From assembly GCA_030430345.1 (NCBI GenBank), contig JAUIFT010000081.1, positions 1 through 7,968 of the forward strand: a stretch of 7,968 nucleotides of DNA, in the 5' to 3' direction. Positions 1 through 6,204 of this stretch are shown here, one piece after another. Positions within the stretch are counted from its first letter, which is position 1; every line of letters begins with the position of its first letter. This stretch comes from Calditrichia bacterium. GTDB taxonomy: Bacteria; Calditrichota; Calditrichia; RBG-13-44-9; J042. The notes under the pieces were generated by a model that ran no database searches, was not told the origin of the DNA, and saw nothing but the letters and a program-made list of their open reading frames with translations. The position numbers and the translations under genes were made by a program.

Positions 1-573
1 GGGCAAATATCCCAGACTTTCCCCCGCTTCGACCGCTGGCCGGGCCAGGACAATTTTCTTCACTCTTTTTTCTTTTAACGCGGCAACAGCGAATGCGACA
101 GCCATATAGGTTTTACCAGTACCAGCCGGACCGATAACAACCACCAGGTCATGTTGTTTAATTGCATCTGTTACTTTTTGCTGACCGGATGTCCGGGGTT
201 TGATATAGCCTTTTTTGGTAAAAAGCACTACCTCGTCTAACTCTTTGCCCCGCATAGAAACCGGCGGATGGTCTTCATCCCCATTCCGGGAAGAATAATC
301 CGCCTTAATCACATGGAGAATGGTTTCCACATCTTCCCGGCGAATATGGCCATTGCGATTCGCGATAAAGATCAATTCACTGATTATATTTTCGACTTGT
401 TCAATATCGCTACTATTCCCCCGAATTTTCAATTGATCCCCACGGGCGATTAATTGAACGGGATAATGCTTTTCTATTATTCTAAGATATTCGTCCCCTA
501 CTCCATAAAGCGTCATTGGATCAATTTTATCCAATTTTAACAGCAACTCGTCGCCATTTTCACTTCTTTTCAT
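1..573 (-). CDS. phoH: PhoH-family ATPase, N-terminal 191 residues (C-terminus beyond window)
   Basis: Cytoplasmic P-loop ATPase of the PhoH/PhoL family. Family members are linked to RNA metabolism and ribosome-related stress and often sit beside ybeY, although the exact reaction is not settled. The reading frame is open from the ATG at 573 to the window edge. Residues 20-75 look like the KH-like N-terminal region of long PhoH proteins. Residues 105-145 lead into the PhoH core, with the Walker A motif GPAGTGKT at 148-155 followed by TYMAVAFAVAAL and the family signature LARPAVEAGESLGYLP at 176-191, where the window cuts it. Full family members have roughly 320 residues, so about 130 are missing. 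The start is supported by a GGAAAGG site about 5 bases upstream; an in-frame GTG six codons earlier is an alternative. The preceding LysM operon ends at a terminator, so phoH probably has its own transcript, but I saw no convincing promoter. Family assignment is firm. Confidence 0.95.
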   Translation of the reverse strand, partial: MKRSENGDELLLKLDKIDPMTLYGVGDEYLRIIEKHYPVQLIARGDQLKIRGNSSDIEQVENIISELIFIANRNGHIRREDVETILHVIKADYSSRNGDEDHPPVSMRGKELDEVVLFTKKGYIKPRTSGQQKVTDAIKQHDLVVVIGPAGTGKTYMAVAFAVAALKEKRVKKIVLARPAVEAGESLGYLP

Positions 574-644
574 AAACGCCTTTCCATACACAAACTCAGG
601 TGATTTTCTCACCCATTCCTTTTTAATACTACGGCTGAAAAATA

Positions 645-676
645 AAAAGGCTCTCGGCTGAAGCCAAGAGCCTTTT
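645..676 (-). terminator. Rho-independent terminator of the lipoprotein-LysM operon
   Basis: A hairpin lies just downstream of the LysM gene. The outer arm AAAAGGCTCT (645-654) pairs with AGAGCCTTTT (667-676), and the inner arm GGCT (656-659) pairs with AGCC (662-665), with a tight loop between them. Read on the minus strand the stem is followed by TTTTTATTTTT, a good U-tract. The single unmatched pair (655/666) becomes a G-U wobble in minus-strand RNA, so the structure suits that direction best. It separates the LysM operon from phoH. Confidence 0.9.
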
Positions 677-700
677 AAGAAACATTTTTGTCAAAAAAAC

Positions 701-1543
701 TTAGTTCCCAAGCTTAAGAACCATGTGCGGGTAGATCATGTTCGGATCTTCACCGATAACGTCCTTATTTGCTTCGTATAATCTTTGCCAGGTAAAGGCA
801 TTGCCTTCGCTCTTGGCGATAGCGGTTAAATCATCGCCTTTTTTAACCCAATAGGTCCCGGATTTGGCAAATTTCGGAATATCAAATACCTGATTCGGAT
901 AGATTAAGTCAGGATTATTGATCTGGCTCTTATTAACAGTATAAATTCTCCACCATGCGTAAGGATCGCCATAGTGCTTGGACATGCTGGAAATCTTCCA
1001 GAGATAATCGCCACGGAGAACAGTATATTTAATAGAGACAGAGTTTGCTTTTTCACGAGCGCGCTTGATAGCAGCTTCAACCCGGTTCAGAATTGCATAG
1101 CCATCCGGTCCGAGGCTGATCTTACTTTTTCTTAATTCAGCCAGTCTGGCTTCATACTCGTCCAGTTCGGAAATTCTGTTAGCCATTTCCTCTGCGGACA
1201 ATGCGCCAAAGGCATTTACGGAATTCTCCAAATCTTTACACTGATTTGTGTAGTCATTATAACCAGCTTCGTCTGTTCCGAGCATTTCATAAATTTTATT
1301 CCAGCAGTTTGCATACTCAGCGTCAGCTGCGGAAATATCACTGTTCAAACCAGCAATTTTTGCTTCTTCTTCTGCAATAGCTGCATTGGCATCAGCCAGT
1401 CTTTTAGTCCACTTCTGGAATTCTGCGTTATACTCATCCATTTTCATGCTTTTGTAATCATAGCGATACTGCTGCGCAAAAGCACCGGCGGTAAACATAA
1501 ATAATAATAAAGATGTTATGGCAATAATCGATTTTCTTTGCAT
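701..1543 (-). CDS. Secreted coiled-coil protein with two C-terminal LysM domains
   Basis: A 280-residue exported protein, probably periplasmic and bound to peptidoglycan through LysM domains. Residues 1-23 form a signal peptide (MQRKS, a hydrophobic core, then a likely cut after AFA before QQ). Residues about 35-90 and 120-170 are Ala/Glu/Lys-rich and predicted coiled coil, with Cys80 and Cys102 in the middle that could form a disulfide. LysM1 spans about 173-223 (YTVLRGDYLWKIS ... NPDLIYPNQVFDIP) and LysM2 about 231-278 (YWVKKGDDLTAIA ... MIYPHMVLKL). LysM modules bind N-acetylglucosamine-containing glycans. The ATG at 1543 is chosen because AGGAGG lies four bases upstream and the signal peptide begins there. 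The longer frame from a TTG at 1588 adds 15 charged residues and lacks a good ribosome site. It follows the small lipoprotein gene by 41 bases and probably shares its promoter. The specific role is unknown; a cell-envelope scaffold is inferred. Confidence 0.88.
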   Translation of the reverse strand: MQRKSIIAITSLLLFMFTAGAFAQQYRYDYKSMKMDEYNAEFQKWTKRLADANAAIAEEEAKIAGLNSDISAADAEYANCWNKIYEMLGTDEAGYNDYTNQCKDLENSVNAFGALSAEEMANRISELDEYEARLAELRKSKISLGPDGYAILNRVEAAIKRAREKANSVSIKYTVLRGDYLWKISSMSKHYGDPYAWWRIYTVNKSQINNPDLIYPNQVFDIPKFAKSGTYWVKKGDDLTAIAKSEGNAFTWQRLYEANKDVIGEDPNMIYPHMVLKLGN

Positions 1544-1547
1544 TTTG

Positions 1548-1553
1548 CCTCCT
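1548..1553 (-). promoter_or_regulatory. Ribosome binding site deciding the LysM gene start
   Basis: AGGAGG on the minus strand, four bases before the ATG at 1543. It supports the shorter start over the in-frame TTG at 1588, which overlaps the stop codon of the preceding gene and has only a weak GGGAAG upstream. Confidence 0.8.
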
Positions 1554-1584
1554 CGATAATTAAAATTTCGACGCCTGAAAGCGA

Positions 1585-1863
1585 TCAATTTTCTTCCCAG
1601 CCTTCTAAACGCTTCTCAGTATCAGCTTTGTCTTTTTTTACACCATCTACTTTACTGTTCTTTTGGGAAAGTTCACCCTCAAGTTGACCTCTTTGCTGCT
1701 TCAACTCTTCCAGCTTTCTTTCAGCTTCCAATGTAGCGTCAATGGTTTCTTCCATTGCATTAATTTGTTGCTCATTGGGATGGGGAGTACATGAAAAAGA
1801 TACCACAAGAAAGCAGCAAGCAGCCAGCGCGATAAATAAATTTCTGAATCTCTTGAAAAGCAT
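1585..1863 (-). CDS. Small coiled-coil protein, probable lipoprotein
   Basis: A 92-residue protein of no recognised named family. It starts with a basic KRFR segment and a hydrophobic stretch (residues 9-24) ending in Cys25 (VVSFSC, then TPHPNEQQ), which reads as a type II signal peptide, although Phe at -2 and Ser at -3 make the lipobox non-canonical. LAAC at 13-16 fits the lipobox pattern better but would leave a hydrophobic stretch after the cut, so Cys25 is preferred. Residues 30-90 are almost wholly charged and heptad-like (LEAERKLEELKQQRGQLEGEL), a predicted single coiled coil resembling small Lpp-like or tether-like envelope proteins. The start at 1863 has AGGAGG six bases upstream. 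It is first in a two-gene operon with the LysM protein, and both mature proteins carry long coiled coils, which suggests they may interact. The gene is real with good confidence; the function is unknown. Confidence 0.8.
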   Translation of the reverse strand: MLFKRFRNLFIALAACCFLVVSFSCTPHPNEQQINAMEETIDATLEAERKLEELKQQRGQLEGELSQKNSKVDGVKKDKADTEKRLEGWEEN

Positions 1864-1897
1864 AAAATGCCTCCTCTATTTTGACTATGTGCGTAGG

Positions 1898-1926
1898 AAA
1901 ATACTAAAAATTAAAATTTTTGTCAA
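1898..1926 (-). promoter_or_regulatory. Sigma70-like promoter of the lipoprotein-LysM operon
   Basis: On the minus strand a perfect -35 box TTGACA (1921-1926) is followed by a 17-base AT-rich spacer and the -10 box TATTTT (1898-1903). Transcription would begin near 1891, giving a leader of about 28 bases with AGGAGG near its end. The -35 box lies about 30 bases past the aspS stop codon. Box sequence and spacing are nearly ideal for a housekeeping sigma factor. Confidence 0.75.
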
Positions 1927-1955
1927 GGCTTTATCCGCAAAAAAAGATAAATAAT

Positions 1956-3719
1956 TTATTTTCTGATATTTATAAAAAGTTCACGCAGCTGTTTTTCGGA
2001 TACATTTGACGGTGTTTTTTCCATAATTCCCACCGCGCTGGCCGTTTTGGGAAATGTAATGACATCCCGGATAGAGGCCTGATTTGCCAGCAGCATTACC
2101 AGACGGTCAAAACCAAATGCGATACCACCATGGGGCGGGGCGCCATAGCTGAGCGCATCCAGTAAAAATCCAAATTTCGCCTCGGCTTCTTCCTGGCCGA
2201 TATTAAGCGCGTGAAATACTTTTTCCTGCAGTTCGCGGTCATGAATACGAATACTTCCCCCGGAAATTTCATTACCATTATAAATCAGGTCATAAGCACG
2301 TGCCCGCACCTTTTCCGGAGATTCATCCAGCAGGTGCATATCTTCCAGTTTCGGGGAAGTAAAGGGGTGATGCCGGGCCACATAACGACGGTCTTCTTCA
2401 CTGTATTCCAGCATGGGAAAGTCGATCGTCCAGTGCAGATGGTGCTTGCTTTCATCGATTAAATCCAATTCCGCGGCCAGTTTATTCCGCAGAAAACCAA
2501 GGATGGTCTGCGCAAATTCTTTTTTGGTATCAGCGACAACCAGCATTAGACAGTCACCATTACCGCCCAGCTGCTCTTTCAGGCGTGCTTTCTCTGTGTC
2601 CGAAAGGAACTTGCTAATACCGCCTTCAAAGTTACCAGCGACGTATTTCATGTAGGCCAGCCCACTGGCCCCAACAGACTTCGCCCAGGCAATCAGATCG
2701 TCAATTTGCTTGCGGCTGTAAGCAGCAGCTTCGGAAACCGCCAGGGCGCCGAGATATCCATTTCCCTCCACCACGGATTTAAACACTTTAAATTCAGTGG
2801 CATCAAAAACAGCGGTAATATCCTTTAACTCCAGCCCAAAACGGGTATCGGGTTTATCACTGCCAAAACGATCCATTGATTCCTGGTAGGTAATACGCGC
2901 TAAAGGCATCTCCAGTTCAATGTTCATCAGTTTCCGGAAGAGGTATTGCATAAACGCTTCCACCATGCCCATCACGTCGTCTTCATCAACAAAGGACATT
3001 TCGACGTCAATCTGGGTAAATTCCGGCTGGCGGTCTTTACGGAGGTCTTCATCCCGGAAACATTTCACAATCTGATAATATTTATCGAAACCAGCAACCA
3101 TCAATATCTGCTTATAGGTTTGCGGGGATTGCGGCAGGGCATAAAACATCCCTTTTTGCAAACGGGATGGCACCAAAAAGTCCCGTGCACCTTCCGGGGT
3201 ACTTTTCGTCAGAATCGGCGTTTCAATTTCGATGAACCCTTCTTCATTAAAGAATTCCCGGGTGGCCTGCGCAATTTCATGGCGAAAAATGATCGTCTGC
3301 TGTAATTTTGGGCGTCGCAGATCAAGATAACGATAACGTAACCGGACATCTTCAGATACATCCAGATAATCTTTGATGCCGAAAGGGGTTGTCTCACTGG
3401 CGTTTAATATTTCCAGATCACTGGCGAGGATTTCAATTTCGCCGGTTTCCATATTCGGATTTATATTCTCTTTGGTACGGGGAGAAACTTTACCAGCGAC
3501 TGCAACAACGAATTCCGAGCGCAGTTTTTTTGCCAATTGAAAGCTGTCATCATTCTCCAGGGAAAAGGCAACCTGAACCTTCCCGTAACGGTCTCTTAAA
3601 TCGATAAAGAATAGGCTCCCATGATCGCGCCAATTGTCTACCCATCCGGCGACAACGATATTTTGACCCGATTGCTCCAGGGTAATTTTGCCACACTTAT
3701 GTGTTCTTTTTAAGCGCAT
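1956..3719 (-). CDS. aspS: Aspartyl-tRNA synthetase, bacterial type
   Basis: Cytoplasmic class II synthetase that charges tRNA with aspartate using ATP. The 587-residue length fits bacterial AspRS. Domains in order: an OB-fold anticodon-binding domain at about 1-105 (GWVDNWRDHGSLFFIDLRDR); the catalytic core from about 120 with TKSTPEGARDFLVPSR at 171-186, the AspRS-type segment PQSPQTYKQILMVAGFDKYY and motif 2 FRDEDLRKDRQPEFTQID (221-238); the bacterial GAD insertion domain at about 290-420; and the rest of the core with HHPFTSPK (450-457) and motif 3 GGIAFGFDRL (531-540). No key motif is missing. The start is supported by CAGGAG about eight bases upstream. His33 in the anticodon domain matches the residue seen in non-discriminating enzymes such as that of Pseudomonas aeruginosa (Leu in E. 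coli), so it may also charge tRNA-Asn; this point is inference. It appears to be a single-gene unit, and no clear terminator follows. Confidence 0.98.
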   Translation of the reverse strand: MRLKRTHKCGKITLEQSGQNIVVAGWVDNWRDHGSLFFIDLRDRYGKVQVAFSLENDDSFQLAKKLRSEFVVAVAGKVSPRTKENINPNMETGEIEILASDLEILNASETTPFGIKDYLDVSEDVRLRYRYLDLRRPKLQQTIIFRHEIAQATREFFNEEGFIEIETPILTKSTPEGARDFLVPSRLQKGMFYALPQSPQTYKQILMVAGFDKYYQIVKCFRDEDLRKDRQPEFTQIDVEMSFVDEDDVMGMVEAFMQYLFRKLMNIELEMPLARITYQESMDRFGSDKPDTRFGLELKDITAVFDATEFKVFKSVVEGNGYLGALAVSEAAAYSRKQIDDLIAWAKSVGASGLAYMKYVAGNFEGGISKFLSDTEKARLKEQLGGNGDCLMLVVADTKKEFAQTILGFLRNKLAAELDLIDESKHHLHWTIDFPMLEYSEEDRRYVARHHPFTSPKLEDMHLLDESPEKVRARAYDLIYNGNEISGGSIRIHDRELQEKVFHALNIGQEEAEAKFGFLLDALSYGAPPHGGIAFGFDRLVMLLANQASIRDVITFPKTASAVGIMEKTPSNVSEKQLRELFINIRK

Positions 3720-3755
3720 TTCCGCTCCTGTTATTGATCTTTATAAAGGGTGAAA

Positions 3756-3784
3756 AATATATACTGATCCCCATCGGTAAGCAA
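3756..3784 (-). promoter_or_regulatory. Possible aspS promoter
   Basis: On the minus strand TTGCTT (3779-3784, three of six consensus bases) is followed after 17 bases by TATATT (3756-3761, five of six). It lies 37 bases upstream of the aspS start and downstream of the inverted-repeat element and the preceding operon's terminator, where a promoter is expected. The -35 box is weak. TATAAA nearer the gene is another possible -10 box, without a good -35. Confidence 0.4.
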
Positions 3785-3815
3785 GACAAATAATTATCAT
3801 TTGCCCGATTTTAGG

Positions 3816-3939
3816 GTTCAAACATGCCCGGCTAATTGGCATGTCATCGCGAGGCGTCTTTTTTGCCGAAGCAATCTCAATTGGGCACTTGCAGAGGAGA
3901 TCGCTTCGTCGCGTCACTCCTCGCGATGACAGTTTGAAC
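3816..3939. repeat. Nested inverted-repeat element, REP/MITE-like
   Basis: This element fills much of the gene-free stretch 3720-4039. The core arms TGTCATCGCGAGG (3842-3854) and CCTCGCGATGACA (3919-3931) pair perfectly over 13 bases. Inside them CGAAGCAATCTC (3867-3878) pairs with GAGATCGCTTCG (3897-3908) with one mismatch, which becomes a U-G wobble in minus-strand RNA. Outside them GTTCAAAC (3816-3823) pairs with GTTTGAAC (3932-3939), directly abutting the core on the right. On the left an 18-base insert (3824-3841), itself a small hairpin TGCC/GGCA, intervenes. The words TGTCAT-GCGAGG and CGAAGCAATCTC resemble a dispersed palindrome I recall from many bacterial genomes; that link is from memory. 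It encodes no transposase and probably depends on another enzyme for mobility, if it moves at all. Confidence 0.75.
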
Positions 3940-3982
3940 TGCTTCCATATTGCTTTTTTAAGAAGATCTTTTCAGGGTGCTT

Positions 3983-4014
3983 TAAAAACAAAAAGCCCGC
4001 TGGAAGCGGGCTTT
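3983..4014 (-). terminator. Rho-independent terminator of the ExbB/ExbD/TonB-like operon
   Basis: The arms AAAGCCCGCT (3992-4001) and AGCGGGCTTT (4005-4014) form a 10-bp GC-rich stem with a three-base loop. On the minus strand it is followed by TTTTTGTTTTT. It begins 26 bases after the stop codon of the TonB-like gene, so it closes the operon. Confidence 0.92.
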
Positions 4015-4039
4015 CGTATAATACTATGAAAATGGATAT

Positions 4040-5098
4040 CTAGAAAATAAAAGGCAGTCGAACCTTTACCATTCCTGCATTTTCCACAGCTCCAAAACGC
4101 CAGCGCTTGACTGCACGAACGATACAATCGTCAAGCTTTTTATCGCCAAGTTTCGAGCTGAGCACTCTTGCCCGGCGAACTTTACCATCCGGTGCAATTT
4201 CAACTTCCAGATCGATCCGGCCTTTCAGGTTCGGATTAATCTTGGCACGTTTCTGATAACAATATTCAACCGAAGCTTTCTGCGAGTTGATGGAGGCAGT
4301 AATGCTTTCCGAATCTCTTTTACCAGCACCGCCGGTCAGCTTCACATTCTCACTGGCCAGCTGAATTTTACCACGGCGCTTGAAACTGGATGTGCCGCCG
4401 CTGACGCCGGATCCGGCAATCATATCATCGATGCCAGTGCCGTCGCCATCCTGACGGAAACCTGAGCCTTTTGCTGCACGCGTGCGTTCTCCCGGCGCGC
4501 CAGCTGCGCGGATACCAGTGGTACCTTCTACAATCTCGCCGATATCGCCAACCCCACCAGCACCACCGGCCAGATCGGACAATACGTCGCTATAGGCCAC
4601 GTTACCGGCACCGGCGCCACCCGCAGAAGTTGCAATCGCCAGAATTCCCTGCGATCCTACTTCCTGTTGCATTTGGCGCGAGCGCGCGGCGAGATCTTCC
4701 TGAGTACGCTGACGGCGTTCTGCACGCTGCGACTGGGATTCTTCCACACGTTCTTTACCTTTTTCACTGACTTCTTCCGGCTCGTCTTCAGCGACATCTT
4801 CGCTACCGCCACCCACATCTTCGTCGGTTTCGGTCTCATCTTCCGGTTCGATCAGTTCAGTTTGGTAAATTTTCTGGATTGCGCGGTTTTTCATCGCCTG
4901 AATTTGATCTTCGCTTAAGCTCCAGTCCTGCATGCTCACATAGAAAGCGAATCCATAGAGCAAAATAAAAGTGACCAGAAAAATACTGTAGTAGCGAACA
5001 TCCAGCGTTTCCCAAAAATTTCTCTCAAATTCTTTGGGAAATCCGGCGAGCCGAAAACCGGCCGGACCTCCTGGGGGCCCTGACATTCTTGAATCCAT
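4040..5098 (-). CDS. TonB-like protein with AgmX/PglI-type C-terminal domain
   Basis: A 352-residue single-pass inner-membrane protein, probably the force-transmitting arm of the ExbB/ExbD motor encoded just upstream. The cytoplasmic N-terminus (1-35) is followed by one membrane segment at about 37-55. Residues 84-120 are very acidic, 120-147 are Arg/Gln-rich and helical, and 158-235 are Gly/Ala-rich and flexible. The C-terminal domain (about 262-352) has the TonB/AgmX pattern: ASVEYCYQ with Cys280, LKGRIDLEVEIAPDGKVRRARVLSS, DDCIVRAVKRWRF with Cys325 and Trp333, and the ending VKVRLPFIF. The paired cysteines are typical of the AgmX/PglI version, named after a myxobacterial gliding protein, and probably form a disulfide. 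The usual Pro-Lys/Pro-Glu spacer of classical TonB is absent. The start has AGAGG eight bases upstream and lies 32 bases after the second exbD. It is the last gene of the operon. The receptor or target it drives is unknown. Confidence 0.88.
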   Translation of the reverse strand: MDSRMSGPPGGPAGFRLAGFPKEFERNFWETLDVRYYSIFLVTFILLYGFAFYVSMQDWSLSEDQIQAMKNRAIQKIYQTELIEPEDETETDEDVGGGSEDVAEDEPEEVSEKGKERVEESQSQRAERRQRTQEDLAARSRQMQQEVGSQGILAIATSAGGAGAGNVAYSDVLSDLAGGAGGVGDIGEIVEGTTGIRAAGAPGERTRAAKGSGFRQDGDGTGIDDMIAGSGVSGGTSSFKRRGKIQLASENVKLTGGAGKRDSESITASINSQKASVEYCYQKRAKINPNLKGRIDLEVEIAPDGKVRRARVLSSKLGDKKLDDCIVRAVKRWRFGAVENAGMVKVRLPFIF

Positions 5099-5130
5099 TA
5101 TAATTTCCTCTAAAACTTACGTTAAACTGC

Positions 5131-5616
5131 TTATCGTTCTCTAATTGTGAGCAGCCTGAGCTTATTATACTCCGACGACCCGCAGGTATAGATCACTTTA
5201 AAAAGCATTTGAAATGGCACACTTTCGTCCGCAACCACTATCACTTCATGTGTAAATGGGATACTATAAGTTATCTCATTTTGTTTCGCTTCCTGCGCTC
5301 GCCGGCTCAGTTCACTATAAAGCGGCGCAATAATTGGCGATTGCGAATCGATCTGATCGATACTCATCACCCGCTCGTCGGAAACCAGAATATTCTCCCG
5401 GGTAATCGACACGGTTAACTCTTTGTGCGGTGCCTGAGTACTTAATGAATAGGGCAACTTAAGGTCGCTTGAGGGCGAAATGATTGCCCCGGTTGTTGAA
5501 TAGGTTTTCAGCAAAAACAGAAGAATAATCGTCATTGCATCCATCATGGATGTCAGATTCAGTTCTTCATCGGTTTCTGTGCGATGCTTTTTTGCTCTCG
5601 ATGGTATAAATGCCAT
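5131..5616 (-). CDS. exbD: ExbD/TolR-family protein with intact membrane Asp
   Basis: A 161-residue inner-membrane subunit of an ExbB/ExbD proton-driven motor. It has a short basic cytoplasmic tail (MAFIPSRAKKHR), one membrane helix at about 21-40 (LTSMMDAMTIILLFLLK) and a periplasmic domain. Asp26 occupies the place of the family's essential membrane aspartate, thought to carry protons. The periplasmic part ends with the usual ExbD strand-helix pattern (HEVIVVADESVPFQMLFKVI, about 124-143). The start has AAGGA about 11 bases upstream, overlapping the region just after the preceding gene's stop, and the gap to that gene is only 16 bases, so the two ExbD genes are co-transcribed and probably co-translated. 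Both ExbD proteins begin MAF-x-PS, hinting at an old tandem duplication. With the neighbouring paralog it may form the ExbD dimer inside an ExbB pentamer. Confidence 0.93.
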   Translation of the reverse strand: MAFIPSRAKKHRTETDEELNLTSMMDAMTIILLFLLKTYSTTGAIISPSSDLKLPYSLSTQAPHKELTVSITRENILVSDERVMSIDQIDSQSPIIAPLYSELSRRAQEAKQNEITYSIPFTHEVIVVADESVPFQMLFKVIYTCGSSEYNKLRLLTIRER

Positions 5617-5632
5617 TGCGTTTTATCCTTCG

Positions 5633-6184
5633 TTAGATAATCACCTGGCCGATATTAATCTGCGGGAATAACTCTTCCAGGTTTCCGTCTACAGCTTCAA
5701 AGACGGTGACATTATCCACGGTTTTAATAATGTGTTTATATTCTATATCTGCCTCAGCGGATATAATAATACTTTTTTCGTCAATAAATCCCTGATCTTT
5801 AATTTTATCTTTAATTTCGATCAGTTGTTCTTGCAATGCGACATAATCGTAGGTGCCATCTTCCAGGATCGCGATCGTCGGTTCGGACTCGGTATTGGCT
5901 TCGCCGGTCAAATAACCGGCTTTGTTGCCAATATAGAATCCGCTTTTCGACAAAATAACGGTCAACTGGAAGCGTTTTTCCTTTTCGATATTATCACCGG
6001 CACTGTCCCCCGGCCCTTTTCTCGCCGCCGGAGGCAGATTCAATTCCCGGATGGAGAGCTTTACGAATTCCGCACTATAGAGAAGAATCGGAATCAGCAC
6101 AACCATCAGGTTCATCACCGGCCGGATATCCAGCGGTATTTCCTGCACCTTGTTTTTCGAACGCATTGAAGGTTTAAATGCCAT
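5633..6184 (-). CDS. exbD: ExbD/TolR-family protein lacking the membrane Asp (Asn25)
   Basis: A 183-residue inner-membrane protein that keeps the ExbD layout: basic N-terminus (MAFKPSMRSKNK), one membrane helix at about 20-38 (IRPVMNLMVVLIPILLYS), then SIRELNLPPAA, as in ExbD proteins just after the membrane. The periplasmic part has the ExbD-like region IIISAEADIEYKHIIKTVDNV at about 138-158. At the position of the conserved proton-carrying Asp it has Asn25 (codon 6110-6112 reads AAC). It is longer than a usual ExbD of about 140 residues because of an acidic insertion around 80-125. The start has GAGGA about nine bases upstream, 20 bases after exbB. The likely role is the non-proton-carrying partner of the second ExbD. 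Another reading is an ExbD-like regulator or a scaffold. Family assignment is firm; the asymmetric-dimer role is inference. Confidence 0.9.
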   Translation of the reverse strand: MAFKPSMRSKNKVQEIPLDIRPVMNLMVVLIPILLYSAEFVKLSIRELNLPPAARKGPGDSAGDNIEKEKRFQLTVILSKSGFYIGNKAGYLTGEANTESEPTIAILEDGTYDYVALQEQLIEIKDKIKDQGFIDEKSIIISAEADIEYKHIIKTVDNVTVFEAVDGNLEELFPQINIGQVII

Positions 6185-6204
6185 GGTCGAAATCCTCTAA
6201 GGGC

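Noticed and set aside
1544..1588. N-terminal extension of the LysM protein from a TTG start
   Set aside because: It puts 15 charged residues ahead of the signal peptide and lacks a good ribosome site, while the internal ATG has AGGAGG four bases upstream.
1814..1828. Alternative lipobox LAAC at residues 13-16 of the small lipoprotein
   Set aside because: The pattern fits, but a cut there would leave the hydrophobic CFLVVSFSC stretch at the mature N-terminus; Cys25 at the end of the hydrophobic core is more plausible.
1930..1958. Terminator after aspS
   Set aside because: Only an AT-only partial palindrome near the stop codon and a T-rich run are present; there is no GC stem, so aspS may read through into the next operon or end by another route.
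2946..3305. A 119-codon plus-strand open frame
   Set aside because: It is antisense to aspS, whose catalytic motifs cover the region.
3841..4029. A 62-codon plus-strand open frame
   Set aside because: It runs through the inverted-repeat element and into the terminator hairpin; no ribosome site and no protein-like composition.
3720..4039. Possible small RNA or riboswitch in the gene-free stretch
   Set aside because: The structure is explained by a repeat-like palindrome and an intrinsic terminator; no T-box or other known leader pattern was recognised upstream of aspS.
5732..6169. A 145-codon plus-strand open frame
   Set aside because: It lies wholly antisense to the first exbD, whose family motifs are clear; the product is His/Asn/Phe-rich without domain features, as expected for a shadow frame.
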